64,000 nucleotides of DNA from assembly GCA_027487385.1 (NCBI GenBank), contig JAIYDS010000090.1, forward strand, positions 29,608-93,607, written 5' to 3'. The notes under the pieces were generated by a model. That model was not told the DNA's origin. It ran no database searches and was given only the letters and a program-made list of their open reading frames with translations. Shown piece by piece: positions 24,272-32,666 of the stretch; the stretch's first letter is position 1, and every line of letters begins with the position of its first letter. Both the position numbers and the translations under genes were made by a program. This DNA comes from Acetobacteraceae bacterium (lineage in GTDB: Bacteria; Pseudomonadota; Alphaproteobacteria; Acetobacterales; Acetobacteraceae).

Positions 24272-25593
24272 GCCAGGATCACCAGCCCCTGCTCGGCGCG
24301 CGTGATCACGGTGTAGAGCCAACGGCGCCGGTCGAGCTCCGTCCGCCCGAGGCCGTCATCCCAGACGACCACATTCTCCCACTGTGAACCCTGCGACTTA
24401 TGCCCAGTGATGGCCCAGCCGAAGGTCGCCTCGGTCAGCCCCTTCTTGAGCTTCCAGTCCCGGTCGTGGCGACCCTTGTCGAAGGCGACGTGGTCCTCGA
24501 AGTGGCCCTTGTAGATGCGGAGCCGCCCGCGGCTGCCGTCCACCTGAGGGGCGCCGATCCGGTTGCCGTCCTCGTCCGTCACCACCGCCGAGAGGTAGTG
24601 GCTGCCCTCGTCGACGATGTCGGAGAGGGTGAGGAACATGCCGTTGATGAGGCCCAAATCATTCTGGTTCTTGAGGCAGATGATCTTCTCGCCCGGGCCG
24701 GCGGGGAGCCATCCGCCGGCACCGAAGCCCGCGGCGCGGCGCATGGCGTTGTTGAGCTGCAGCCGGGTGGCGTTCATGCCGCAGATCACCTGGCCGCCGC
24801 GCAGCGCCTGCTCGGGCGTGACGTCCAGCTTGCGCATCTTCCAGACGTGGTCGTCGTAGCGCCCGAAGCCGATCGGCTCACCTTGCCGGGCCATGGTGGC
24901 GAGGCGGATGATGGCGCTCTCCGCTGCCTGGCGGTGGATCTCCGTCAGCATGATGTCGGGCGCGTCCTTGGTGAACGCGCCTTCGCCCTGGATCGGCGGA
25001 AGCTGGCCGGGGTCGCCGAGCACGAGGATCGGCTTGCCGAAGCTCAGGAGATCGCGCGCCATCTCCTCGCCGACCATGGAGACCTCGTCGAGTACGATCA
25101 GCTTTGCGTGCGCGGCGTCGCTCTTCGGGTTCAGCGCGAAGCGCGGGCGCTTCATGTCGGCGACGCCCTGGCGCATCGCCTCGATCGTCGCCTCGGCCGT
25201 GGTGCGCTCGAAGCCGGTCAGCCCCCGGGCCCGTGCCAGCGCCTCCTCGATCTTCTTTTCGGCGGCCTCGACCTCCTCCTCGGTCGCCTCGATCACCGAG
25301 TAGATCAGGCTGTGGATGGTGCGCGCCGGCGTGCCTTTCCGGCGCAGCACCAGCGCGGCCTTGCCGGTGAAGGTGGCGGTGACCACGCCGGGCGTGCAGG
25401 GCTCGCCGTCCCCGCCGCCGCGGTGGTGTTCGAGGCCAAGCTCCTCCAGCGCGAAGCGCAGCACGGTGGACTTGCCGATGCCGGCGTAGCCGAACAGCCG
25501 GAAGACCTGCTTGCAGTCGGCCTCATGCTGGAACCAGTGCTTGATCGCGGCGATCGCCCGGTGCTGCGTGTCGGAGGGCGTGATGTCGCTCAT
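24268..25593 (-). CDS. Phage RecD/Dda-like DNA helicase
   Basis: A 441-residue superfamily 1B helicase. Walker A is GYAGIGKST (about residue 35), Walker B LIVLDEVSMVGE, motif III GDPGQLPPI, and the C-terminal motifs ATFGWAITGHKSQGSQWENV and LYTVITRAEQGL. Size fits phage Dda/RecD2-type helicases that remodel forks. A charged helical insert (EEEVEAAEKKIEEALARARG) lies between motifs I and II. It is coupled by ATGA overlaps to the nuclease upstream and to the primase fusion downstream, forming a replication and recombination operon. Confidence 0.87.
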   Translation of the reverse strand: MSDITPSDTQHRAIAAIKHWFQHEADCKQVFRLFGYAGIGKSTVLRFALEELGLEHHRGGGDGEPCTPGVVTATFTGKAALVLRRKGTPARTIHSLIYSVIEATEEEVEAAEKKIEEALARARGLTGFERTTAEATIEAMRQGVADMKRPRFALNPKSDAAHAKLIVLDEVSMVGEEMARDLLSFGKPILVLGDPGQLPPIQGEGAFTKDAPDIMLTEIHRQAAESAIIRLATMARQGEPIGFGRYDDHVWKMRKLDVTPEQALRGGQVICGMNATRLQLNNAMRRAAGFGAGGWLPAGPGEKIICLKNQNDLGLINGMFLTLSDIVDEGSHYLSAVVTDEDGNRIGAPQVDGSRGRLRIYKGHFEDHVAFDKGRHDRDWKLKKGLTEATFGWAITGHKSQGSQWENVVVWDDGLGRTELDRRRWLYTVITRAEQGLVILA

Positions 25594-26372
25594 GCAGGCG
25601 TCTCCCAGCAGCGCGTGGCGTAGGGACGGAGGCGGCAGAGGTAGAAGTCGGGGGCTTGGGCGATGCGCGATGGCAACTCGCCCGCATCGGCAGCGCGCAG
25701 GATGTCGACGGCATGGTCGGAGAGACGCTGGGCCTCCGCCGCATCAAAGGGGACCGCCTCGTGGTGCAGCGCCAGCGTGTCGCGGTTCAGCGCTGTCAGC
25801 AGCGCCACCTCGAGATCGAGGTAGGCCATGTAGAGCTGCACCTGCGCGAAGTAGATCGGCTTCGACAGGCGCAGCCCGCGCTTCACCAGGTCGGTCCAGG
25901 ATTTTTGGCCGAGCGCCTTGTGCTCCCACAGCGCGGGCCAGCCGATGCCGACCTCGGGACCAGCGACGATCACACCATCCGCGTGGCCGCGCAGCTTTCC
26001 GCCCGCCGCGACGAAGCCGATCTGACCGCCATCCGGGCCACGGTCGCGCAGGTCGAAGCCGGCGAGCCGGAGCCAGCGGATGGACAGCGCTTCGAACTGG
26101 TGGCCGGCGTCGAAGACCCGGAGGATATCGGCGTCGAAGTCGCGGTCCTTCGGCGCGTGGGTGATCTCGTAGACGAGCTTGCGGGCGCAGGGCTCGCCAA
26201 CGCGGCTGCCGCCGAGGTAGTCGCGCGGCACCTGCCGGCGATGCCGCGCGAGCAGAGCAGCGTCGATTGCGGCATTCACGCGCGCCGTAACGGCGACGGC
26301 GCCTTGGCGGCTATGGTCGAGGCGCCCATAGACCGCTCCAGAGCCGTGGTTCATGTCGAGCAGCACCGTCAC
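25590..26372 (-). CDS. PD-(D/E)XK nuclease, Cas4/RecB-like, phage-encoded
   Basis: A 260-residue nuclease. The catalytic core is GHADGVI then ALWEHKALGQKSW, fitting the H/D...ExK pattern of RecB-like exonucleases. One cysteine near the start (VGEPCARKLVYEI) and the C-terminal FYLCRLRPYATRCWE resemble the four-cysteine iron-sulfur arrangement of Cas4-type nucleases, except that the middle cysteine of CxxC is Arg, so a cluster may be lost. Likely role: DNA end processing in phage replication or recombination. Start GTG at 26372 is close after the upstream stop; ATG at 26354 is the alternative. Confidence 0.75.
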   Translation of the reverse strand: MTVLLDMNHGSGAVYGRLDHSRQGAVAVTARVNAAIDAALLARHRRQVPRDYLGGSRVGEPCARKLVYEITHAPKDRDFDADILRVFDAGHQFEALSIRWLRLAGFDLRDRGPDGGQIGFVAAGGKLRGHADGVIVAGPEVGIGWPALWEHKALGQKSWTDLVKRGLRLSKPIYFAQVQLYMAYLDLEVALLTALNRDTLALHHEAVPFDAAEAQRLSDHAVDILRAADAGELPSRIAQAPDFYLCRLRPYATRCWETPA

Positions 26373-26373
26373 C

Positions 26374-26829
26374 TCAGAAGGGGATGGGGTCGTCGAGCGG
26401 ATCGCGCTCGGTGGCCTGGCGCCGCATCGAGGCCTGGAAGCCGTCGACGCAGGCCTCGATGATGCGGTCGATCTCGGCCGCGCTCCGGTCGTGGAAGGGG
26501 CCGAGCAGCCCGAGCTCCTGCAGCACCTCGGCGAGGGGCCGGCGCGCGTCCTTGATCGCGCGCGCCTCCAACGGCGTCCTGTCGATCACGCCGTTGGACC
26601 TCCGCGCCAGTGCGCCACCCGCGTCGCAGCAGGCCATTCTGCAGAAGCGGTGGTGCGGGAACTCGCCGAAGCGCAGCCCGTGCACGTAGCCGAAGCCCTT
26701 CGCCTCGCGGCCGCACAGCCCACAGACCAGGCGCCGGACCTGGTCCTCGGGTGTGCAGCGGGGCAGCGGCGCCGGCGCTGCGACAGGCGCTGCACGCTGC
26801 CGGGGCTGGCTCCAGCGGCGTCGTGCCAT
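26374..26829 (-). CDS. Phage protein with zinc-ribbon-like cysteines (DUF6511-like)
   Basis: A 151-residue protein. It contains VCGLCGREAKGFGYVHG and HRFCRMACC, two paired-cysteine clusters that could bind zinc, followed by a helical C-terminus ending in DPLDDPIPF. The layout recalls the DUF6511 proteins found in alphaproteobacterial prophages; I am only moderately sure of the family. It lies in the replication operon between the ssDNA-binding-like gene and the nuclease. Function unknown. Confidence 0.6.
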   Translation of the reverse strand: MARRRWSQPRQRAAPVAAPAPLPRCTPEDQVRRLVCGLCGREAKGFGYVHGLRFGEFPHHRFCRMACCDAGGALARRSNGVIDRTPLEARAIKDARRPLAEVLQELGLLGPFHDRSAAEIDRIIEACVDGFQASMRRQATERDPLDDPIPF

Positions 26830-26836
26830 CCCGCCA

Positions 26837-27568
26837 TCAGCCGTTCAGCCAGGTCGGGCCACCGGCGAGCGGGGCCTGGGCGGGCGGAGCGGGGGGCTGG
26901 GCCGGCGGCGTCGCGGCGGGGCGCTCCCAGACCCGGGCCGCAGGCGCGGGAGACGCCGGCGCCCCGGTGCCCCCCCAGGCCGACGGGGTGTTGCCGGCCG
27001 CCGGCGCGCGCGCCGTGCGCTGGCTCGGCTGCGGCGGCAGCGCCTCGCCCGCCATGATGCGCGCGTATTCCTGCTCGCCCGGCAGCACCACCCGGTCGAT
27101 CCGGTTGTTGTCGCCGTAGCGGGGGTCGTTGGCCGGCTCGACGCGGAGCTTCGCGGCGAAGGTGATACCGTTGAGGTCGGCGAGGCCGCGCAGGATCCGC
27201 TTGGCCTTCGCAGCCTCGCTCATGTCGTGCGGGTCGAGCCCGAGCGCGCTGTCGATCATCGCGCGGAACATCCCCTTCGAGATCTTCCAGCCGATAGAGA
27301 CGCCCTGCTCGTCGACCTTGCCGCCCGCGACCGTGAAGCTCTGCCAGAACTTCCGCTTACTGTGCGGGCCCGCCACCACGGTGAACTCGCAGTCGAGCAT
27401 GCGGACGTCGCTGCCGGGGGTCTTCGCCGCCTTGAGCAGCTCCCGGTCGAAGGGGCTGGCGCCGTCGATGCCGCCCTTCCGGATCTCCATGCGCACTTTC
27501 ACGAAGCTGCCATCCGGGATGAGGTCGGTGCCGCGCGGCAGCTCGGCGTCGTTCATGTCGAAGGTCAT
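26837..27568 (-). CDS. Phage single-stranded-DNA-binding-like protein with disordered tail
   Basis: A 243-residue protein. The N-terminal 160 residues contain a beta-rich domain (DCEFTVVAGPHSKRKFWQSF) of the type seen in phage recombination or ssDNA-binding proteins (DUF669-like), and the last 75 residues are a Pro/Ala/Gly-rich low-complexity tail ending in GGPTWLNG. A flexible tail with a conserved tip is usual for ssDNA-binding proteins, though here the tip is not the acidic SSB type. It sits directly after the RecA-like ATPase, consistent with a recombination pair. Family assignment is tentative. Confidence 0.6.
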   Translation of the reverse strand: MTFDMNDAELPRGTDLIPDGSFVKVRMEIRKGGIDGASPFDRELLKAAKTPGSDVRMLDCEFTVVAGPHSKRKFWQSFTVAGGKVDEQGVSIGWKISKGMFRAMIDSALGLDPHDMSEAAKAKRILRGLADLNGITFAAKLRVEPANDPRYGDNNRIDRVVLPGEQEYARIMAGEALPPQPSQRTARAPAAGNTPSAWGGTGAPASPAPAARVWERPAATPPAQPPAPPAQAPLAGGPTWLNG

Positions 27569-27571
27569 GCG

Positions 27572-28408
27572 TCAGCTCCTGGGTGCGAGGTTGATCTTGC
27601 GAAGAAGGGAGGCGAGGTCAGGCGGCTCGGTCTCGTCCAGGCGGCCCGAGCGGTCCTTGGCCGGGAGGCCGAAGCTATTCGCCGTGCGGCAGACGAGGCG
27701 GCGCTCCGTGCCGCGTTCCGGGTCGTGCACTGGCGCGCCCTGCGCATCGCGCGAGAACAGCGCCATCGAGACCACCTGGTCGACGACGCCGGGGAGCTCG
27801 CGACCGGCCTTGCCGCCCTCCATCTGCGGCTGCCAGGACACGCGGCCGAGGTCGTCGGTCACGCGTTCCAGGATGCCGACCATGATCAGGCTCTTGCCCG
27901 GGGCGTGCTGCAGGTGCTTCAGCAGCCCGATGACCTCGCGCGCCATCAGCCCATAGGCGCCGCGCGTGTCGGGCTTACCGGTGCGGTCGGAGAAGGCCTC
28001 CGGCCGGGTCTTCGCCCAGGCCATCGCCTGCCGGGTCAGGTCGGTGATGCTGTCGAGGAAGACGATGCTCTTGCCGGCGAGCAGCCGGGCCAAGTCGGGA
28101 TGCGCGGTGACGAGATGCTGATGGTGCGCGGCGGAGAAGTAGCCATTCGGGTCTGCGGCCGGGTTCACGCCGCCGATCAGGCAGGCGAGGTCGATCGCGT
28201 CCTCGAAGCAGCGGATCGGGATGCTATCGCTGGGCCAGTCCTGGACGGACTTCATGCCGGCCTCGAGATCCACGCAGAGCGTGGTCTCGTGCGGCAGCGT
28301 CTTGACCAGCGTGGTCTTGCCGACGCCGCTCGGACCGAAGAGCGCCATGGTGGTCTTGTTCGCCGCGGCGGAGAGACGCTCGTCGGCGGTGACGATGCGC
28401 AGAGGCAT
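27572..28408 (-). CDS. Phage nucleotide-binding (RecA-like AAA_24) protein
   Basis: A 278-residue ATPase. Walker A is ALFGPSGVGKTTLVKTLP (about residues 23-40), followed by TLCVDLEAGMKSV and SIVFLDSITDLTRQAM (Walker B). This is the pattern of phage NTP-binding proteins often found beside ssDNA-binding and exonuclease genes and thought to act in recombination or replication initiation. Start at 28408 overlaps the previous stop as TGATG; the ORF-track version of 506 residues reads through upstream genes in another frame. Intact. Confidence 0.8.
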   Translation of the reverse strand: MPLRIVTADERLSAAANKTTMALFGPSGVGKTTLVKTLPHETTLCVDLEAGMKSVQDWPSDSIPIRCFEDAIDLACLIGGVNPAADPNGYFSAAHHQHLVTAHPDLARLLAGKSIVFLDSITDLTRQAMAWAKTRPEAFSDRTGKPDTRGAYGLMAREVIGLLKHLQHAPGKSLIMVGILERVTDDLGRVSWQPQMEGGKAGRELPGVVDQVVSMALFSRDAQGAPVHDPERGTERRLVCRTANSFGLPAKDRSGRLDETEPPDLASLLRKINLAPRS

Positions 28409-28944
28409 CAGCGCGCCTCCCTGGTGGCGCCAGCCGGCGCGTACCCGCCGTCGCGCAGCTCGCGCTCGGAGCAGATCGTCAGGCGGTAGACCGCTCGGCC
28501 GGTTCGCACCGTGCGGGCCGGCTCGAAGGCCTGGCGGATGCGCTCGGGCCAGGCGGCGTAGGCGCGCTCCGACACGCGCAGCGCCGTCTCGATGTACTCG
28601 GCCGGGTCCTCGCCGCCGGCGCGGATCTGCTCGGCGAGCGCGGCAAGGCGGCGGCCGTCCCACTCCACGCGCTTCGGAAGCTCGACCGCGACCTCCACCG
28701 CGCCGTCCTGGAAGCGCACCGTGCCGGTGTCCTTGCCGGCCGCGGCGCGGGCGCCGATGGCGTGCTGCTCGTAGCGCAGCGCCACTGCGGCCTCGATCCA
28801 GTCCTGCAGGCGCTTCGCGGCCTCGACCGCTTCGCGCGCGTCGGCCTGCAGCAGGGCGAGGTGCTCGGCCGGCAGCGCGATGACCTCGCCCACCGGCAGG
28901 TGACAGACGCTGTCGAGCGTCGGCCGATTGCTGAGCGCTTCCAT
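28408..28944 (-). CDS. Phage hypothetical protein in replication operon
   Basis: A 178-residue protein starting MEALSNRPTLDSVCHLPVGE. It is mostly helical with many Ala/Glu/Arg residues; no motif is recognised. The start at 28944 overlaps the upstream stop (TGATG) and its own stop overlaps the RecA-like gene in the same way, so it is co-translated with the replication genes. The long ORF-track version (378 residues from 29544) begins inside other genes and was not used. Confidence 0.65.
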   Translation of the reverse strand: MEALSNRPTLDSVCHLPVGEVIALPAEHLALLQADAREAVEAAKRLQDWIEAAVALRYEQHAIGARAAAGKDTGTVRFQDGAVEVAVELPKRVEWDGRRLAALAEQIRAGGEDPAEYIETALRVSERAYAAWPERIRQAFEPARTVRTGRAVYRLTICSERELRDGGYAPAGATREAR

Positions 28945-29285
28945 CAGGCGGCCTCCGCGAGCAGGAGCGGTAGGACGGCGGTCGCGATGCGGCGCGGACG
29001 GCGGCGGGCGACGAGGATGTACTCGTAGTCCTCGAAGCCGCGGCGACGCTGCAGGAGGTCGGCGAGGCCGGCTTCTGCCAGCTTCCAGGCACGGTTCGCG
29101 AGCCGCGCGAGGACGGTGCGCTGCTCGATGGGCAGGCAGCCGAGCTGGGGGCAGAGCTGCCGCGCCAGGGCGCCGCGGTGGTAGACGAGGGCGTCGCCGG
29201 GGCCGGCGGTGCCCAGCCAGGCGCAGAGCGCCGCTTCGCTGAGCGGGCTCTGCGCGGTCGGGGTATCGGGAATGCGTGTGTCCAT
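28944..29285 (-). CDS. Phage hypothetical protein
   Basis: A 113-residue protein. The middle part (LVYHRGALARQLCPQLG, then RTVLARLANRAWKLAEAGLA) has the look of a small winged-helix or DNA-binding fold, ending in ARRRPRRIATAVLPLL. No catalytic motif. It opens the coupled replication operon, 33 bases after the sigma-like gene. The function is not known. Confidence 0.6.
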   Translation of the reverse strand: MDTRIPDTPTAQSPLSEAALCAWLGTAGPGDALVYHRGALARQLCPQLGCLPIEQRTVLARLANRAWKLAEAGLADLLQRRRGFEDYEYILVARRRPRRIATAVLPLLLAEAA

Positions 29286-29318
29286 ACTCGGCCCTACCCA
29301 GGCTCTCGACGATCCGTC

Positions 29319-29897
29319 TCAGGCCGCCGCGGCGATGCCGGCGGCGAGCAGCCGGAGGCGCATCTCCGCGATGCGCCGGTAGAGCACCGAGCGGGGGAGC
29401 GGGCCGCGTCGGCCGAGCTCGTGCGGGGTGTGCTCGGCAAGAGCGGCGCAGATCGGATGGTCGCGCCCGTCGAGCGCAGCACTGGCCCGATCCAGATCGA
29501 GCCGTCGCTCGACCGCGGCCACCGCATCGGTCTGCTGACCGCACCAGGCGGCATAGCCCTCCGCTTCCGCGATCACCTCCGCCAGGGTGAGGTGCTCCTC
29601 GCGGGTGCCAGGCAGCGGGTCATCAAGGCCGCGGTCGTCGCGCGCGGCGCGCTCGCGACGGAAGCGCTCGGCGAGCCGGATGCCGCGGTGGCGGAAGCAG
29701 ACCGTCGCGAAGGCCTCGAGGGAGCCGCGGGACGGGTCGAAGCCGGCCAGCCGGCCGAGCAGGTCGAGCAACATCTCCTGCTGCACGTCCTCCTGCTCGT
29801 GCGCGGGCATCCGCGCGATCCGGCAGACGCGGCGTGCCTCTCGGGCCGCGATGGGGTGGAGGCGCGAGAGATCGGCAAGCGAGAGGGGCTGCGGCAT
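29319..29897 (-). CDS. Sigma-70-like RNA polymerase sigma factor (phage-associated)
   Basis: A 192-residue protein with a sigma region-2-like segment: ARMPAHEQEDVQQEMLLDLL, then FDPSRGSLEAFATVCFRHR, and a C-terminal region that could be region 4 (LPRSVLYRRIAEMRLRLL). It resembles ECF-size sigma factors. Placed first in the minus-strand phage operon and next to the divergent lysogeny genes, it may switch on later phage genes. The ATG at 29897 was preferred to the TTG at 29942. The match is to general sigma features, not a named family. Confidence 0.65.
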   Translation of the reverse strand: MPQPLSLADLSRLHPIAAREARRVCRIARMPAHEQEDVQQEMLLDLLGRLAGFDPSRGSLEAFATVCFRHRGIRLAERFRRERAARDDRGLDDPLPGTREEHLTLAEVIAEAEGYAAWCGQQTDAVAAVERRLDLDRASAALDGRDHPICAALAEHTPHELGRRGPLPRSVLYRRIAEMRLRLLAAGIAAAA

Positions 29898-29966
29898 CGG
29901 CGGGACGGCTCCGGGTGGCTGGGCTGTAGCGCCCGGAAACAATCACGTCGCAGAACCGCGGGTGGA

Positions 29967-29986
29967 GGCGGAATGGGGCGGAATGG
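29967..29986. repeat. Tandem 10-bp repeat in divergent phage control region
   Basis: GGCGGAATGG occurs twice head-to-tail. The 300-base region 29898-30196 between the divergent phage operons should contain the early promoters and operators; this repeat is the only regular element I see in it, and could be a binding site. Confidence 0.3.
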
Positions 29987-30196
29987 GGAATTGGACGCCG
30001 CGCCGATCCATTCACCAGTGCAGCATCAAGGGTTTAGGCCGAGGAGCCGGATACCGCTGGACGAATATTGCCCCATTCGAACCCGCGCCGGTGCGTGCTC
30101 GCCCGGTCTGTGGGAACAGTGGATATCGGGGAGAATCGAACAGGACAGGAACATCGTCATTGACGAATCGCGCAACGGTCTGGCACGCCTCCGGGC

Positions 30197-30934
30197 ATGA
30201 CAATTGTCGTGCAGTACCCGCACCATGCCGCCTCCGGCGCGCCCCGGCCGCTCTCGGCCGAGGCGCTCTGGGCCGTCGCCGCCCAGGTGCGCCGCCAGGT
30301 TATGGCCGGGCGCGAGGGCTTTGCCCTGGGCGCTGAGGCCCTGGTGGCTGCGGCACGTGAGGTGCGCGCCAACGGGCGCGCGGTGGCCGTGGCCTGGGAC
30401 CTGGCGCACCCGGTGCACGACGAGGCAGGGGTGCCTGTACTTGGCGTCTGCGAGACGGACCCGGATCTGCCGGACACGGCGCTGGTGTCGGTCAATGCGC
30501 GCATGGTGGCCGGTCGGCCGGATCTCGCCGCCAGCACCGCGGCGCACGAGCTCGGCCACGTGCTGTTCGACGTGCCCGCCGCCCTGGGGACGCCGGCGCG
30601 CCGCTACCGCTTCGTCACCGCCGACCCGGACGCGCTGCTCGACCGCACCACGGCCGCCTCTGAGCGGCGGGCGAACGAGTTCATGGGGGCGCTGCTTGCC
30701 CCGCCGGTGCCGCTGCATCTGCGGCTGCTCCTGCACGCACGGGCGGAGGGCTTGCGCACCGTCCACACAGCGCACCACGGCCGGCAGGGCAGCCGCGTGC
30801 TGGCCGCGGACAGCCCGTCCGACGCCGTGGCGGGCGTCGTCGCCGCCGTCGCCGGCGACTTCGGGGTGTCGGATCGGTTCGTGCGGGTGCGACTGGCGCG
30901 CTACCGCCTGGTGGAAGGAGGGTTGCTGCCGTGA
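30197..30934 (+). CDS. ImmA/IrrE-family metallopeptidase
   Basis: A 245-residue protein with the zinc-protease motif AAHELGHVLFD (HExxH, about residue 115) and the downstream ERRANEFMGALLAP segment that supplies the third ligand and is diagnostic for ImmA/IrrE proteins. These proteases cleave a partner XRE repressor to release an integrated element after DNA damage or another cue. Its partner is the gene immediately downstream, overlapping by four bases (GTGA). Here the protease comes first, the reverse of the more usual repressor-protease order. Confidence 0.87.
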   Translation: MTIVVQYPHHAASGAPRPLSAEALWAVAAQVRRQVMAGREGFALGAEALVAAAREVRANGRAVAVAWDLAHPVHDEAGVPVLGVCETDPDLPDTALVSVNARMVAGRPDLAASTAAHELGHVLFDVPAALGTPARRYRFVTADPDALLDRTTAASERRANEFMGALLAPPVPLHLRLLLHARAEGLRTVHTAHHGRQGSRVLAADSPSDAVAGVVAAVAGDFGVSDRFVRVRLARYRLVEGGLLP

Positions 30935-31212
30935 GCTTCGGGTCGGTCGTGCGCGAGCGCCGCACGGCGCTCGGCATCGGGCTCAATGACTTTGCCGAGC
31001 GCCTGGCTATCTCGCCGGCCTACTGGTCACGCGTTGAGCGCGACCATGAGAAGCCGCCGCGCGACGAGCTGATCGAGCGCGCCGCCGCCATCCTCGGCGT
31101 GCGCATGGACGACCTATTCGTGGAGGCACAGCGCCTGCCGCCCGACATGCGCAAGGACATGGCCAAGGTGGTGCTCGCGTACCGGCGGATGCGGGCCATC
31201 AACAAGGGGTAA
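30931..31212 (+). CDS. XRE-family transcriptional regulator (phage repressor)
   Basis: A 93-residue HTH protein: RERRTALGIGLNDFAERLAI then SPAYWSRVERDHEKPP forms the Cro/CI-type helix-turn-helix, followed by a short helical tail (ILGVRMDDLFVEAQRLP). Starts on GTG overlapping the ImmA stop. Very likely the substrate or partner of the ImmA protease and the repressor of the divergent phage operon at 29897 and below. Confidence 0.85.
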   Translation: MSFGSVVRERRTALGIGLNDFAERLAISPAYWSRVERDHEKPPRDELIERAAAILGVRMDDLFVEAQRLPPDMRKDMAKVVLAYRRMRAINKG

Positions 31213-31217
31213 CTGCG

Positions 31218-31892
31218 GTGGCGCCGAGGATCCTGAAGAAGCCTTGCTACGGTCTCGCGGAGCTGTGCCAGCGCTGGTCGGTGACCGAGCTCGACATCGC
31301 GAATTTCGCCATCGCCGGCGAGCTGACGCTGTCGGTCGTGGTGGTCAGGCTGCCGCTCGAAGAGGGCTCCGTCGAGGAAATGGAGGATGGGCACTTCGCG
31401 GACATCCCCGAGCGGCAGCATTGGTTCACCGGTACGCTCGACCTGTGGCCGCACGACGTCTGGCAGGTGATGACGGCCGGTGGCCACGACGTCACGTCGT
31501 TCCGAGCGGACCAGGGCCGCTATCGCAGTCTGTGGTCGCGCGATGCCGAGGCGGGCGTCTTTACCGTACGCCGAGACAGGCTCGTCCTCCGCCACGCGGA
31601 GCTCGAGCGCTTCGAGGCGGCGCAGGAGGCTGCAGCGGCCGCGCCACCACCGCCGCCAATCTGCGTCGGAGCCCGCGGCGCGGCGCCGAAGTACGACTGG
31701 GACGAGTTCTGGTGCGAGGTCGCCGTGTCGATGCAGTTCGACGGCATGCCGGCGAGCCAGGCCGCGATGGTGCGGCGCATGGAGGAGTGGTTCGCCGCGC
31801 GGGATCAGCATCCCGACCGCAGCACCGTGAAGAAGAAGATCGCCCTGCTCTGGCGTCGGCACCAGGAGGCGCTTGCCCGCCTGCCGGCCTGA
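31218..31892 (+). CDS. Hypothetical protein with MerR-like N-terminal helix-turn-helix
   Basis: A 224-residue protein starting on GTG five bases after the XRE gene. The opening CYGLAELCQRWSVTELDIAN reads like a MerR/excisionase-type winged helix, followed by a beta-rich middle and a C-terminal domain (YDWDEFWCEVAVSMQFDG, then a helical tail ending in KKKIALLWRRHQEALARLPA). This C-terminal domain is common in alphaproteobacterial accessory proteins. It may regulate the lysogeny or integration genes; function not established. Confidence 0.65.
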   Translation: MAPRILKKPCYGLAELCQRWSVTELDIANFAIAGELTLSVVVVRLPLEEGSVEEMEDGHFADIPERQHWFTGTLDLWPHDVWQVMTAGGHDVTSFRADQGRYRSLWSRDAEAGVFTVRRDRLVLRHAELERFEAAQEAAAAAPPPPPICVGARGAAPKYDWDEFWCEVAVSMQFDGMPASQAAMVRRMEEWFAARDQHPDRSTVKKKIALLWRRHQEALARLPA

Positions 31893-31932
31893 GCGGTGGG
31901 ACGGATCAGCGGGTCGGCGGGTAGGTCCATGT

Positions 31933-32151
31933 GTGAGCACCCGATCGAAGCCGCCCACGAACCTCCACCTGCCGCCCCACCTCCGGGAGGTCTGCGACAT
32001 CCTGGCCGTCGGCCTCGTGCGGCTGCGGAGCCGCGCTGCCGAGGATCTCGCGCGCGATGCCGAAGACGGCCGCGGGCCGGGAGACGTTCGCCTACACTCC
32101 ACTGCCCGGCAGCGCCGTCATGCGAACCCCAGGAGAAAGGGAGTCGCATGA
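31933..32151 (+). CDS. Small conserved protein preceding DUF2924/recombinase module
   Basis: A 72-residue protein starting on GTG (MSTRSKPPTN when initiated), with the conserved-looking segment LPPHLREVCDILAVGLVRLR and a charged, disordered tail. Its stop overlaps the ATG of the DUF2924 gene (ATGA). Small proteins with this LREVCDILA helix recur upstream of DUF2924 and serine recombinase genes in alphaproteobacteria, to my knowledge. The track starts it earlier at 31873; I prefer the later start because that is where the conserved segment begins. Confidence 0.6.
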   Translation: MSTRSKPPTNLHLPPHLREVCDILAVGLVRLRSRAAEDLARDAEDGRGPGDVRLHSTARQRRHANPRRKGVA

Positions 32152-32666
32152 CCCGACGATCGAACGCGAAGGCGAAGCAGGGGAGCGCGGCGCCGCCGGC
32201 GCCCACTGTGCCGAAGATCCCGCCCGCACAGGTCCTGCCGCGCCTCGCCGCGCTGCAGACCGCCACGAGCGCCGAGCTGAAGGAGCAGTGGCGGGTGCTG
32301 TTCGGCAAGGAGCCGCCGCCTTTCAACCGGCCCTACCTAGTGAGCCGGCTCAGTTACCGGGTGCAAGAGCTCGCGTACGGCGGGCTGAAGCCTGAGACTC
32401 GGGCACGCCTCGAGGCGCTGGGCGAGCAGCTCGACGGCGGCAATGTGATGCTGCGTCGGGTTCGCGCCAACAGCCGGCCGCTGCCCGGCACGCGGCTGGT
32501 CCGCGAGTACGACGGCGTGCAGCACGTGGTGACAGTGCGCGCCGACGACTTCGAGTACGAGGGCCGGCCCTATCGGTCGCTTTCCGCCATCGCGCGGCAC
32601 ATCACCGGCACGCGCTGGAATGGCTGGGTGTTCTTCGGGCTTCGTCAGCCGGGAGCCTCGGCATGA
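32148..32666 (+). CDS. DUF2924 protein
   Basis: A 172-residue protein with AGGAGA before the ATG at 32148. The family core is SAELKEQWRVLFGKEPPPFN followed by RPYLVSRLSYRVQELAYGG, and a C-terminal GTRLVREYDGVQHVVTVRAD and RSLSAIARHITGTRWNGWVF that closely resembles a small DNA- or RNA-binding domain seen in DUF2924. These genes almost always precede a large serine recombinase and may be its accessory factor; the mechanism is unknown. Coupled to the recombinase by a four-base overlap. Confidence 0.85.
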   Translation: MTRRSNAKAKQGSAAPPAPTVPKIPPAQVLPRLAALQTATSAELKEQWRVLFGKEPPPFNRPYLVSRLSYRVQELAYGGLKPETRARLEALGEQLDGGNVMLRRVRANSRPLPGTRLVREYDGVQHVVTVRADDFEYEGRPYRSLSAIARHITGTRWNGWVFFGLRQPGASA

